Shown in pieces: positions 1 to 14,931 of a DNA stretch of 64,000 bases (position 1 is its first letter; the number at the start of each line of letters is the position of its first letter). The translations under genes and the position numbers were made by a program. Under the pieces are notes generated by a model. It saw only the letters and a list, made by a program, of their open reading frames with translations, was not told the DNA's origin and made no database searches. Source of the DNA: Theropithecus gelada (taxonomy: Eukaryota; Chordata; Mammalia; Primates; Cercopithecidae); contig NC_037670.1 in assembly GCF_003255815.1 (NCBI RefSeq), forward strand, positions 69,213,470 through 69,277,469, written 5' to 3'.

Positions 1-199
1 AAAATAGAATCATTTTCAGGCAAGCAAATGCTAAGAGAATTCGTTACCACCAGACTTACAAGAGGTCCTTAAGGGAGTGCTAAACATGGAAATTAAATAC
101 TGATACCTGCCACCACAAAAACACACTTAAGTACATAGCCCACTGACACAATAAAGCAAGTATATTATCTATATAACAACTAGCCAACAACATGACAGG

Positions 200-553
200 A
201 TGAAATTCTCACATAGCAATATTAACCTTGAATGTAAATTACTTGAATGTAAAAGAGTGGCTAACTGGATAAAGAAGCAAGACCCAACTATATGCTGTTT
301 TCAAGAGACTTGTCTTGCATGCAGTGGCATCCATAGGCTCAAAGTGAAGGGATGGAGAAAGACCTGTCAAATAAGCAAACAGAACACAAACAAACAAAAC
401 AGAGTGGGGATTGCTATTCTTATTTCAGACAAAACTGACTTTAAACCAACAATAATCAGAAAGGACGAAGAAGGGCATTACATATTGGATGATAAAAGAT
501 TCAATTCAACTAGAAGACTTAATGATCCTAAATATATATGCACCCAACACTAG
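200..553 (+). pseudogene. L1 ORF2 endonuclease N-terminal fragment
   Basis: A 117-codon open stretch encodes the start of L1 ORF2p. WIKKQDPTICCFQET corresponds to the apurinic-like endonuclease motif containing the catalytic Glu, followed by HRLKVKGWRK and GIAILISDKTDFKP. The frame breaks at about 520-553, and the homology continues in other frames (for example around 1190-1330). This is a decayed fragment of a protein that is normally about 1275 residues long. Confidence 0.88.
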
Positions 554-2553
554 AGCACCCAGATTCATAAAACAAGTTCTTAGAGACCTGCAAAGAAAGT
601 TAGATGACCACACAGCAATAGTGGAAACTTCAACACCCTGCTGACAGTGTTAGAGCATCGATGCAGAAAACTAATAAAGATATTTGGGACCTAAACTTGA
701 CACTTGACCAAATGGACCTAACAGACATCTACAAAATACTTCACCCAACACAAACAGAATATACATTCTTCTAATTTATACATGGTAGCTATGCTAATAT
801 TGACCACATGCTTGGCCATAAAGCAATTCTAAAACAAACAAAAACTAAAATCATGCCAACCACACTCTCAGACCACAGTTCAATAAAAATAGAAATCAAT
901 ACCAAGAAGATCCCCAAACCATGCAATTACATGAAAATTAAACCTGTTCCTGAATGACTTTTGGGTAAAGAATGAAATTAAGGCAGAAAAACAACTATTT
1001 GAAACTAATGAAAACAAAGCCACAACATACGAGAATCCTTGGGACACAACTAAAGAAGTGTTAAGAGGAAAGTTTATAGTGCTAAATGCCTACATCAAGA
1101 ATTTAGAAAGATCTCAAATTAATGACCCAATGCCACACCTGGAGGAACTCTAGAAAAACAAGAGCAAACCAACCTCAAAACTAGCAGAAGAAAGGCGATA
1201 ACCAAAATCAGAGCTGAACTGAAAAAAATTGAACAAAATTGAGACATGAAAATCTATACAAAAGATCAATGAAACCAAAAGTTGGTTCTTTGAAAGAATA
1301 AATAAGATTGATAGGATTGCTAGGTAGTTTGATAAAGAGAAGATCCAAATAAACACAATTGGATATGACAAAGGTGACATTACCACCAAACCCACAGAAA
1401 TACAAAAACCCTCAGAGACTACTATGAACACGTCTATGCACAGAAACTGGAAAACCTAGAATAAATGGATAAATTTCTGGAAACATACAGCCCCCCAAGA
1501 TTGAACCCAAAAATGGCAAAAGCAATTCTAAACAAAAAGAATAAAGTTGGAGGCATCATACTGTCCGACTTCAAACTTCGCTACAAGGCTACAGGAACCA
1601 AAACAGCGTAGTACCTGTAGAAAAACAGACACATAGACCAATGGAACAGACTAGAGAGCCTGGAAATAAAGCTGCATACCTACAATCATCTGATCTTCAA
1701 CAGCATTGACAACAGTAAGCAATGGGGAAAAGACTCCTATTCAATAGATAGGGCTGGAATAACTGGCTTACCATATACAGAGGAATGAAACTGGAGCCCT
1801 GCCTTTCATAATATACAAAAATAAACTCAAGATGGATTAAAGGCTTAAATGTAAAATCTAAAACTATAAAAACTCTAGAAGAAAACCTAGGACAGTTATG
1901 TCATAAGTTTTGTCATAGGTCCAACATTCTGGACGTAGACTTTTGCAAAGATTTCATGACAGTCTTCCAAAGCAATTGCAACAAAACAAAAATAGATAAG
2001 CGAGACCTAGTTTAAGTAAAGAGCTTCTGCACAGTGAAAGAAACTATCAACAGAGTAAACAGACACCCTAGAGAGTGGAGAAAATATTTGCAAACTGTTC
2101 ATCTGACAAATATCTAATATCCAGAATCTGTAAGTAACTTAAGCAAACTTACAGGCAGAAAACAACCCCATTATAGAGTGGGCAGAGGACATGAACAGAC
2201 ACTTTTAAAAGAAGACATATATATGGCCAACAAACATGAAAAAATGCTAAATATCACTTAATTATTAGAGAAATGCAAATGAAAACTACAATGAGATACT
2301 ATCTCACACCAGTCAGAGCAGCTATTATTAACAAGTCAAACAGTAACAGATGCTGGCAAGGTTGCAGAGAAAAGGGAAGCATATACACTGCTGGTGGGAG
2401 TTAAATTTGTTCAAGCATTACGGAAAGCAGCTGTGACGATTCCTCAACTGAAAACGGAACTTTTTTTATTGCAGCGCTATTCACAATAGCAAAGATATGG
2501 GCACCCAGGTGCCTGTCAGTGGTGTACTGGATAAAGAAAATTTGGTACATATA

Positions 2554-2659
2554 CACCATGGAATACTGTGCAGCCGTAAAAAAGAACAGAATCATGTCCT
2601 TTACAGCACCATGGAATACTGTGCAGCCATAAAAAAGAACAGAATCATGTCCTTTACAG
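2554..2659. repeat. 53-bp tandem duplication inside the L1 3' end
   Basis: The unit that starts CACCATGGAATACTG occurs at 2554-2606 and again at 2607-2659. A third start at 2660 diverges into the normal L1 sequence. The copies differ at one site (GCAGCCGTAA versus GCAGCCATAA), so the duplication is recent relative to the L1. Confidence 0.93.
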
Positions 2660-2970
2660 CACCATGGATGCAGCTGGAGGCCATTATCCTAAGCAAATTA
2701 ACACAGGAATAGAAAACCAAATACCACATGTTCTTACTTATAAGTGAGAGCTAAACATTGAATGCATGAAGACACAAAGGGGAACAACAGACACTGGGGC
2801 TGTTGATGGAGGATTTGAGGATGGAGAGTGGGAGGAGGGTGAGGGTTGAAAAAAATACCTATTGGGTACTATACTTACTATCTGGGAAATCATTTGTTCA
2901 CCAAACCCCAGTGACACGCAGTATACCCATGTAAAAAATCTGCATATATACCACAGACCTAAAAAGTTCA

Positions 2971-3937
<967 letters not shown>

Positions 3938-3947
3938 GAGGTTTTTC

Positions 3948-5428
3948 AATACTTATGATTGTGGTCCGTATTTTTTCTCCAACTTAAAAAATAGATTTGC
4001 CACTAGATGGTGCTAAATATTAAGACGCCAATTTGGACAAGCTCCATTAAAGCCATTGAGCATCCCGGATTTGCTGGTACAGTCTTGTTTTTTGTTTTTT
4101 TGCCATAAGTATACTTCACTTCATGTTTTTATTTTTTAATGAGGACACTGAAGAGGTTGAAGTTAAGTCTTGTCCTTAGAGTGTTTACAGAGCGATGATA
4201 AAGATATATATATGTATGTATATATATACTTAATAGTTACTAGATGAAAAGTCAAAGGACAAACCAAAAACATACCTAAAATAATCCCAAGCCCTGGCAT
4301 TTGTGTACTTGACTCTGTTTTTGTAAGACTGACTCTAATCATGCCTCAAGAATTCCGCACCTACTGCTTAATTTCTCTTTCAACATATTTCTCAAGTGCC
4401 TTTGGCCATAACTTCTAAGATAGCTCTAGTTCTGAAATGATACTGTTTATGATATGCTAATTAGGTATTGGGATGTTGACAGCATTCTAAATATGCTTAG
4501 GGTCACTATGAAGCCATCAAATAAGCTTCTGTGTAGGACATATTGAAACAAAACATTATCACAATTGTTTTACATTTGCTTCTCATGTCTGTGTGGCAGT
4601 TTTGCTATGTTAGAGAGTCAAGTGGAAATCTAATCTTTCAAGACTGGAAACTGTACTAGGAGCAAATATAAAACATACCCTTGCTAATTGGTACTTAAAA
4701 CATATTCACTTTTTAAAAAATACAAATAGTAGGTTGGCTCTGCAAATCCCACAGTTCACTTTAAACAGACATAATTAACTCTGTAATTAATAAAGTGAAT
4801 AAGAACTTCTAATTAAATCGTAATAACTGCCTTGGTTACAGCCAGAAAGATGCATGAATTTCTCCTCTCAACGAGTTATGAACTGGGTACTTCTTGTTGC
4901 TGTGCTGTCTGTAAAATTCACTAAGTGAGGGGTATATGTGTGTTTTTTTAAAATTTTTATTTTCTTGATTTAATCCAGAAAAAGTGTATGGACTACAGGG
5001 TTCACTTTTAAGGGTGTGTTCTTTTATGAGTGTCTCAATTAATGTCTTTACCTCCCACTCCTGTAATTTGGTGAAGGCAGTCAAGATATAATTGTAGCTT
5101 TCCTAACCCACGCTGTTCTGAGTTTTCCCAAGCCCTAGATGTCACTTCAGTGCTAAAATAAAGTACTGAGAAATGTAAAACTTTCTGGTTGACAATTGCA
5201 AGAATATTTATGCTAATATAACGTGGTGGCAATGAGGGCTTGTGATTTTCAAATGTTCATTTTTCAGAATGGATTTATCAGTCTTTATGCAGATGCATAA
5301 TTTGTGTGGTGGAAAAATATGTGCTTGATGGTGTAACCTTCAAGCCATATCTAATTGTTAAATGATTTAATCAGTGAGAACTAATAATGGACTTTTAAAA
5401 CATATTCTAGCTCAGATTAGTGTCCTTT
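3948..5428. other. unique DNA, no gene seen
   Basis: AT-rich sequence with a short TA/TG-rich stretch at 4203-4232. No coding, RNA or clear repeat signal that I can support. Confidence 0.6.
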
Positions 5429-5442
5429 AAAACTGGGAACCA

Positions 5443-6828
<1,386 letters not shown>

Positions 6829-6905
6829 TTTACCATTCATTTCAATTAGAAGAAGCTGGCAATTGCCATTTATGAAGTTTGGAAAGAAATTTTAAGTAAG
6901 TTTCC

Positions 6906-7217
<312 letters not shown>

Positions 7218-7297
7218 TTAAGATTATGAATATGTTAAGCATACAGAAGAATTTAGAGAATAACATAACAAATACCCATGTACCTATCATTTACTGA

Positions 7298-7643
<346 letters not shown>

Positions 7644-7664
7644 CCAGGCTTTTCTTTTTTGTAA

Positions 7665-8077
7665 AGAAAGAAAATAAAATGGATGCAGTTGAAGCACCCT
7701 GTGTAATCTTCCCTGATTCTCTTTTTCTGTCTGCCTTCCTGCTCAGAAATAACCACTGTGTGTATATATATATACACACACACATACATATACACACACA
7801 CATATGTATATATATAAACATTTCTATTTTTATTTTATTATATATGGATGTAGCCTACACACACACCATCATACCTTACATATTATTTCTGCAGTTTGCT
7901 TTTTATTAGTTTAGCCTTGTGATTTTGAACTACAGTCATGTTGGTATTTGTAGTTTGGTCATTCGTTTTAGCTGCTGTGTAATATTCCATTGTATGTTTC
8001 TATTATAGTTTATACATTTCCTGATGATAGTCAAGTTTCTGGTTGGTTTGCTTTTACAGACAATAGCATTGAATATC
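7665..8077 (-). mobile_element. old L1 3'-region fragment, antisense, part 1
   Basis: Antisense L1 text such as GCTGTGTAATATTCCATTGT and AATAGCATTGAATA. It is interrupted at 8078 by an LTR and resumes at 8587. The 7670-7760 part resembles the leading end of old L1M elements. Subfamily not resolved. Confidence 0.65.
7756..7822. repeat. TA/CA microsatellite
   Basis: Alternating GTGTATATATATATACACACACA and related blocks, a compound dinucleotide repeat likely to vary in length. Confidence 0.9.
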
Positions 8078-8162
8078 TGATATGGTTTGGCTCTGTGTCC
8101 CTACCCAAATCTCACCTTGAATTATAATATTCCCCTTATGTCAATGGTGGGGCCAGGTGGAG

Positions 8163-8198
8163 ATAATTGAATCATGGGGGATAATTGAATCATGGGGG
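8163..8198. repeat. 18-bp tandem duplication in LTR
   Basis: ATAATTGAATCATGGGGG occurs twice back to back, exactly. Confidence 0.95.
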
Positions 8199-8300
8199 CA
8201 GTTCCCCCCGTACTGTTCTCATAATAGTGAGTTCTCACAAGATCTGATGGTTTTATACGCATTCGGCATTTCCCCTGCTGGTTCATTCTCTCTTTGCCTC

Positions 8301-8433
8301 TTTACTGTTCATTTCGATTAGAAGAAACTGGCGATTGTTATTTATGAAGTTTGGAAAGAAATTTTAATCAAGTTTCTGGCCAGGTGCAGTGGCTCATACC
8401 TTAATCCCAGCACTCTGGGAAGCCAAGGCAGGC
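8301..8433. repeat. copied segment (from 6829-6960) inside the THE1/MST LTR
   Basis: The block interrupts the LTR between CTCTCTTTGCCTC and CAAGATGTGACTTGC. It matches 6829-6960 over its full length, including the unique flank, the Alu target-site duplication region and the first part of the Alu with that Alu's private ATACCTTAATC change. It has no poly-A tail and no target-site duplication of its own. Confidence 0.88.
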
Positions 8434-8586
8434 TTCCAAGATGTGACTTGCTCTTCCTTGCCTTCCACCATGATTGTGAGGCTTCCCCAGTCCTGTGGAA
8501 CTGTATGTCTATTCAACCTCTTTCTTTTGTAAATTGCCCAGTCCTCGAGTATGTCTTTATCAGCAGCGTGAAAATGGACTAATACA

Positions 8587-8890
8587 ATATTCTTGCACAA
8601 GTTTCCTTTCGTATTTGTGAGGGAGTTGCTGTAGGCCCTAGGGTCTAGGATGTATATGCAGAACTGCAATTGCTAGGCTGAAGGGTATATGCATTTTCAG
8701 TTTTACTAGTACTGCCAAATTGTTCTGTAAAGTGTTTGGATTAATTTACACGCCCAGCAGTGGCATATAAACTGTGTTCCAGATTTTGGTCACTCTTGGT
8801 TTTATCAGACTAAATTTTTGGCATATGATTGGTATGTAATGACTTTTTATATTTCTCTAATTTGTATTTGCGTTAGTATTAATGAGTGTA
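8587..8890 (-). mobile_element. old L1 fragment, antisense, part 2
   Basis: Continuation of the L1 broken by the LTR at 8078: CAATTGCTAGGCTGAAGGGTA, CTGCCAAATTGTTCTGTAAA and TTTATATTTCTCTAATTTG are antisense L1 3'-region motifs. Confidence 0.75.
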
Positions 8891-11440
8891 AGCACCATTC
8901 ATTCATTCAACAGATGAATTGAGGACTGCTCAGTGACAGGCTAAGTCCCATGTGCGTACATTCTAGTGAAGGGAAATGGAAAATAAATAGATGTGAAAAT
9001 GCATAGTAGAAGATGGTAATAAATGCTGTGGCTAGAGACAGCGAGTAGAGAGCATGTGCCATGTGGATAACTGGAGGAAGAACATTCCTGGCAGAGAGAA
9101 TACCAAATAAGACCCACATGTGTGACATGCTCATAGAACTGCAAGGAGATCAGTGTGACTGGGTTAGAGGGAGTAAGGAGGTAGGAAGAAGGAGATGAGG
9201 GGAGACAATAGAGAGGCCATAGTAAAGACTTCGTCTTTTACCTTGAATGTGATTCCATCTGAAATTTGAGGGTTGTAAGCAGAGGAAACAATCTTATTTA
9301 GGCTTTAAAAGGATCACACTAGTTGCTTTGTTGAGAGGGGACTGTAAGGGAGGAAGCAGGAGTTTATTAGGACGCTGCTGTTACGATCCAGGGAAGAGAT
9401 GATGGTAACTTAGTCTAAGAGTGTGGACAATGAAGGTGGCGAAAAGTGGTCAGTGTAGATCTAGATATATTTTGAAAATAGAATCAACAAAATAAGCTGA
9501 TGTATTAGCTGGGAAGTGTGAGAGAAAAAGTACAAGGTTTTTGGCCTGGCAGATAGAATGCTGGCGTTGCCGTTCATTGAAAGGGATCTGTGGCAGAAGC
9601 AGGTTTGAGGAAGAGGGAGAAACCTGGAGTTGAATCTTGAACAAGCAAGTTCCAGGTGCCTGCTCAGCACTCAGGTTGAGCTGTGAATTACGTGGGTGAT
9701 AACATGAGCCTGGAATACAAAGAGGCCTCAGAGGAATAAATATAAATCAGTATAGAGGAGTGGCTTAAAGCCATGAGACGGGATGAATGAGTGAGTGTAG
9801 AGAGAGAAGAGAAAGTCCAGAGTGAGCCCTGGGCTATTCCAGTGTTTAGAGTTGGGAGGATAAGGCTTACCAATAACAGAGATTGAAAAGAATTGCTTGA
9901 TAAGGAGGAGAACCTAGAGTGGTGTGTCTTGGAAACAGTATAGATGCTGTTTCAAAGAAAGGACTGCTCAGCTGTATGGAATGCACTGATAGATGGAGTA
10001 AAATGAGCGCTGAGAATTGACCTTTGGTTTTAACAATGTGGAGGACATTGAAGACTTTCACAGTTGTTTTGGTGGAGTGGTGAGGAGCGAAAAGTTAAGT
10101 TGGTGGTGTATTCTCAAGAGAAAATGGGAAAGCAGGAATTGGAGATGGCAAAAATAGACATCATTTGTGAAGAATTTCTTTCCAAAGGGGAGTAGAGAAA
10201 TGGGACCATTGTTGGAGGAAGATATAGGATTAAGAGTGTTTTTTTTTTTTTTTTTTTTTTAAAGATGGGGGCTGTTACAGTGTTTTTGATGCTGATGTGA
10301 ATAATATAGCAGAGGGGGGAAATTGATTCATGAGATGGGAGAATTGCTGGAATGTGGCTGAGGAGATGAAAGGAACTGGGATCTAGTGTACAGTGGCGGG
10401 GTTGGTCTTAGTAGGAGCACAGAGCATGCATCCATAGAGGCAGACGGAAAGAGTACTTTGGCAGGTGAACTAGTAGATCCTTGTTGCTGTTGTTTTCTTA
10501 GTGAATTAGGAAGCAAAATCATCTGCTGAGCCTGAGGAAAGCAAAGGAGATGTAGAGGTAAGAAGAGGAAAAGTAGTGACCTTGTCAACCAGGAGACTAA
10601 ATGGTGTGTGATTACAAGGCTGTACCAAGGCCCACTTGGAGTCAGCTGTCCTAAGTGCACAGCGAGGTCATCAGTAGAGTTATGTTTGTTTTTTTCCTCC
10701 AGCCAAATTCACTTGTGCGGATTAGTTAGAGAGTAGGATTTATCCAGGATTGGGGTTCCTGGTGATAATGATAGAGGAAGATGAGGTACGATAGTTGAGG
10801 GTATATTCAAAGGTGGGAAACTTTTGAGTCTTAACGGTGGATCTAGACTCTAAGCTGGATGAAGGACCCTGAAAAGATGGTAGGATCAGTGGATTATGGA
10901 ACTTTAAAAATTATGGACTTAAAAAATGTTGGAGTGAAGACATTTGAGGAGGGGAATTGAAAAGATAGGGGATGGCAGGAGAGTGGGATGCTAGAGATTG
11001 AGATTGTGGAGGGTGTCAGTTATTGGTAATGACAAGTTCTGGGGCATGATTGTGGGAATGAACTACCGAGGTCAAGTGGAGTACTGGATTATGGGAGGAG
11101 AGGTTGAGGTCTAGGATGATCTCTAGAGATACTAAAATCATTATGCATTTTGACAAGAACAACATTGGAGAGAGTGTCATAGCCAGGAGCTAAAATCTTT
11201 AAGGATTGAGGTTGGGGGTATCCTAATCCTGCAACGAAGGAGGATTAGGGATGGATGCAGTGATAATAAAAGACTTGAAGCTGGGATCTTAGGCAGGTAG
11301 ATGAGACAGTGATTTGGAACTGGCAATGAGATACGAGAACACCTGCCCTGTCTCGAGGCCTGCTGGGAAGAGGGATGTAAGAGAGAAGACAGCCGTGACT
11401 GAGTAAGGCTGCAGTGGAGAGCCAGATTTCAGTTGGAAGT
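8891..11440 (-). mobile_element. long L2 (LINE-2, CR1 clade) remnant, antisense
   Basis: The forward strand shows the characteristic antisense L2 text: ATTCTAGTGAAGGGAAATGG near 8960, GGAGGAAGAACATTCCTGGC near 9075, AGGATCACACTAGTTGCTTTG near 9310, GATGATGGTAACTTAG near 9400 and GGATTTATCCAGGATTGGGG near 10737. On the minus strand it decodes, with many breaks, as the reverse transcriptase C-terminal part of L2 ORF2. A poly-T run interrupts it at about 10239-10260. Such a long L2 piece is uncommon, because most are short 3' fragments. The right-hand limit is uncertain. Confidence 0.75.
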
Positions 11441-11442
11441 GG

Positions 11443-11640
11443 CTCTCAGCCCTGGTTGCACATTAAAATTGCAGGGGAGGGCTTGTAAACATACCATTTC
11501 CTGGTCCTAGCCCCTGGACATTCTGACTCAGTCTGAGGTGGAGCTTGGACATAGGTAATTTGTTTTTTTTTTTTAAAAAAACCCCAGGTGATTATAATAT
11601 GCCATTACATTTAAGTCTGGGTTGTATCCCAAGCAAGAAC
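11443..11640 (+). mobile_element. MER5-like hAT-Charlie fragment
   Basis: CTCTCAGCCCTGGTTGCACATTA at one end and CCAGGTGATTATAATATGCC at the other resemble the two inverted ends of MER5A-type MITEs. Diverged, with ends approximate. Confidence 0.6.
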
Positions 11641-11980
11641 CTTCAGAAAAGAGGTTGAGTAGTTGGGAATGATGGACATGCATTTCTGAGGGTATGGGGA
11701 AAGGGGTTTGGGAGGGGTGGGGCATCTTTACAAAGTTTATTGGTCCTTTGGATTTCCTATCTTGTGAATTGCTTGTTCATACTCATGACTCTTTATTTCT
11801 GTTGGTAAATGTTTGATTTGTTGTTTGTTTTGGTTTGAGCTTTTTATTGAAGTATTACATGAGGGCTGAAAAATACACATCTGTATACTGTGAAATGAGA
11901 ACATTTCTAATAGCCAGAAGTTGCACTTGTGCCCCTTTCTATCCACTGTCCCTTCTGCTGGGGAAGGTGTTTTGTTGTTG
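11641..11980. other. unique DNA, no gene seen
   Basis: No repeat or gene that I can support. Confidence 0.5.
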
Positions 11981-12272
11981 TTTTTTTAAGACGGGGTCTC
12001 GCTGTGTTGCCTAGGCTGTAGTGCAGTGACGTGATCATGGCTTGCTGTAGCCTTGACCTCCTGGGCTCATTTGATCCTTCCAGCTCAGCCTCCCAAGTAG
12101 CTGAGACCACAGGTGCCTGTCATCATGCCTGGCTAAGATTTGTATTTTTTGTAGATACAGAGTTTGTCACCATGTTGCCCAGGCTGGTCTTGAACTCCTG
12201 GTCTTAAGTGATCTGCCTGCCTTGGCCTCCTGAAATGTTGGGATTATGGTTATGAGCCATTGCGCCTGGTCC
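11981..12272 (-). mobile_element. old Alu (AluJ-like), antisense
   Basis: AAGACGGGGTCTCGCTGTGTTG, GATCATGGCTTGCTGTAGCC and TTGAACTCCTGGTCTTAAGT are AluJ-like features, and both arms are present. Confidence 0.9.
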
Positions 12273-12289
12273 AGGAAAGTTTGATTTTT

Positions 12290-12868
12290 AAAAGGAACTT
12301 TTATTAACTTGGTGATTATCAATTTCTCTCAGGATCAAATGTGGGACAGAGGCTGGCGGGTCCATCACAGAGGATCAGATGGTTGGATAATTCCCAGGCT
12401 GTGAGATATGGGGGCTCTCTCTCTCTGGGTCTTTGTGTGAACCATGCTAAGCTGGGGGCCACAGCTGAGGGGAGCTTGAACCAAGTTACAGGGTAACTTC
12501 CAGGTCCACTGCCGAGACTGATGCTGGTATGCAGATGAGCCTCTCTGCTGAGGCACAAGTGGGTGCAATTCCTCCTGGACACCTGGGCAGATGATTTTGG
12601 TTGCAGGCTCTGGGCCAAATGGCTGTAGCCAAACCCTTTGGGAATGGGGCTGTTTCTGAGTTTGAACCCGGGAGCACAATCAGCAGGTCTGCTACCTGTG
12701 TGCTGGCCTACACTTTCAGAATAGGCTTCCCAGGTCTTGGGCTTTACCTTGGTTTTATAAATGCCTACCTGAATCCTGAGGCTCTTTTTTCTGTGGATGG
12801 ATGCAGAATTCTTGTTTGCAGGGGATAGAGCAGGTGTCCTCTTATTCTGCCATCTTGCTGAGGTCCTA
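12290..12868 (-). mobile_element. L1 5' UTR fragment, antisense
   Basis: Read on the minus strand from 12868, the sequence begins with TCAGCAAGATGGCAGAATAA, the layout of a primate L1 5' end (compare the CAAGATGGCNGAATA start of L1). It runs through GC-richer 5'-UTR-like sequence with no ORF1 or ORF2 following. A 196-codon open frame lies across it (minus strand, 12319-12909), with no similarity I recognise. Family assignment is from the 5'-terminal motif and the overall look. Confidence 0.55.
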
Positions 12869-12869
12869 G

Positions 12870-13790
12870 TGTAATTTTTTATGTGACTGGGAGGCTTAAA
12901 TTCACCCAAAGTTTGTCTCCTCAGCAGACTATATGTTAGAGCCGTCCCTTGTGCTATTTGTCACATATTTTATTTCTATATGTTATAAACCCCATAATAC
13001 ATTACCAGGATTGGTTTAGTCAATTAACTTTTAAAGAGCTTAAAAATGAGAAAGTATGCCTTTAACATTTGTCCACATTTCTCATAGCACAAGTCTGCTT
13101 TCAGTGAATTCTCTGAGCTTTTGTTCGTCTGCAAGTATTTACTTTGCTTTCATTTTTTGAAGGTATTTGTGGGGGGGCATAGACTTCTGGGTTGACAGTT
13201 AAAAAAAATTCTAGCTCAACATTCTGCCTGCTGGGAAGTGTTCTTTTGACACAGAGACTGATTTCCTGCCCTATGAGACCCCTCATTTCTGACCACTAAA
13301 TACCAGCAAGATTCTCCACAAACACACACACACCAGATTACAGTCTCTGCCTTGCCTTAATACACTTACTTGGATGAATGGAGAGTTCCTCCTTTGCCAG
13401 TATGGCCTATGTGAGCCTGAAGGAGAAGGCATGGTGCCTCCCACTTACATGATCCTTTCCATGATTAAGTCAGTTTGTATTGTTCTTGAGTTTCTGTGCT
13501 CAAATGGAATCACTCATTTCTATCTGGGTCAAGGAGATCAGTTAGGATGCTATTATCCAAGCAAAGGTGATGGTTGTGTGAATATAACTTCTTATTGGGT
13601 TGGTTTAGTTAAATTATAAAGAACTGAGGAGGTTTAAATATGTAGGGTTAGAGAGAAATAACACAGACTGAGCCAATCTCAGCTTCCCTTTTCTTCTTTT
13701 TTATTTTTTGTGTAATAGAATCATAATTTGTAGCTGGGCACATTGTTGCTCTGTTAAAAAAAAGGTTACATTTTCAAGTTCTTTTTGTAG
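12870..13790. other. unique DNA, no gene seen
   Basis: Includes a short CA run at 13322-13333. An 81-codon open frame at 13374-13619 has no recognisable domain. Confidence 0.5.
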
Positions 13791-14165
13791 CAAGATGTAG
13801 CCATATCACTGTATTAAGATTAGTGAAGGTGGAAGCTTTGTGAAAATTCTAGAAAGTATTATCGAAAGGACTGAACCCTGCTTTACTTCTTTCCTACTGG
13901 CTGTTATGTACATTTGATGGCAGCTCAAACAGCCATTTTGGGCCTGGAAGTGGAAGGTGCATTTTGAGAATGACAGGTCATTAAGATGGAAAGAGCCCCT
14001 GACATTATGAAACTATACGCTGGACTGACTACATCTGGACTACTTTTTTTTTTTTTTTTTTTTATGAGGATACATTCACTTTCTATCTTGCGTAAGTCAT
14101 TGCTTTTGTCTGTTTTTGTTCTTGTCGTATGTGGTTGCATGCAGCTGAACCTAATCCTGACTAAT
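13790..14165 (+). mobile_element. MLT1-like LTR fragment (ERVL-MaLR)
   Basis: GGACTGACTACATCTGGACTACTT and, near the end, GCAGCTGAACCTAATCCTGACTAAT are typical of the 3' half of MLT1-type LTRs. A T run at 14044-14063 interrupts it. Left end uncertain. Confidence 0.6.
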
Positions 14166-14363
14166 GAAGAAAATGTGATAAAGAGGTTTTTAATCCTAGA
14201 AGACTGAGCAAATAGTGATACATTTGATAAAGTTATGGAATACAGAAGAAACAAACAGGTTAGGGGCTTCTGAGGGTACATAATACTTACTGTAAAACAA
14301 CTATATACTATTAATATGGAAAAATCTCTTCAATTAGTTTTTTATCATAAAAATATTCAAGTT

Positions 14364-14791
<428 letters not shown>

Positions 14792-14931
14792 CAAGTTGTA
14801 TTTGAATCTTTTGTTTTCTGAGGCATAAGCATTACTTGCATACATTAATTACTTTAGGAATTTGATGACTTAGTCTTATGTCCTAGAGGAGCTTTGAAAT
14901 ACCAAGTTTCCTTCTGCTTCATCTTCCTGTC

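Larger units (their letters stand above)
1..2970 (+). mobile_element. L1 (LINE-1), internally deleted, sense orientation
   Basis: Bases 1-190 match the end of L1 ORF1 and the spacer before ORF2. The ORF2 endonuclease region runs from about 200 to 1500. At about 1500-1512 the sequence jumps to the 3' part of ORF2, so the reverse transcriptase core (roughly 2 kb) is missing. The C-terminal region continues to about 2705, where the 3' UTR begins (ACCACATGTTCTTACTTATA). An A-rich tail ends near 2970. Many stops and frameshifts and a divergent 3' end suggest an older primate L1 (L1PB/L1MA age, inferred). It cannot move on its own. Confidence 0.9.
8078..8586 (+). mobile_element. THE1/MST-type solo LTR (ERVL-MaLR)
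   Basis: Begins TGATATGGTTTGGCTCTGTG and ends GGACTAATACA, typical MaLR LTR termini. It is flanked by 5-bp repeats ATATC (8073-8077) and ATATT (8587-8591). It lies inside an antisense L1. It has an 18-bp tandem duplication (8163-8198) and a foreign 133-bp block (8301-8433) that is not LTR sequence. No internal retroviral sequence is present, so it is a solo LTR. Confidence 0.9.

Noticed and set aside
12319..12909. 196-codon minus-strand open frame as a gene
   Set aside because: It overlaps an L1 5'-UTR-like fragment, has no domain and lacks a supporting splice or promoter context.
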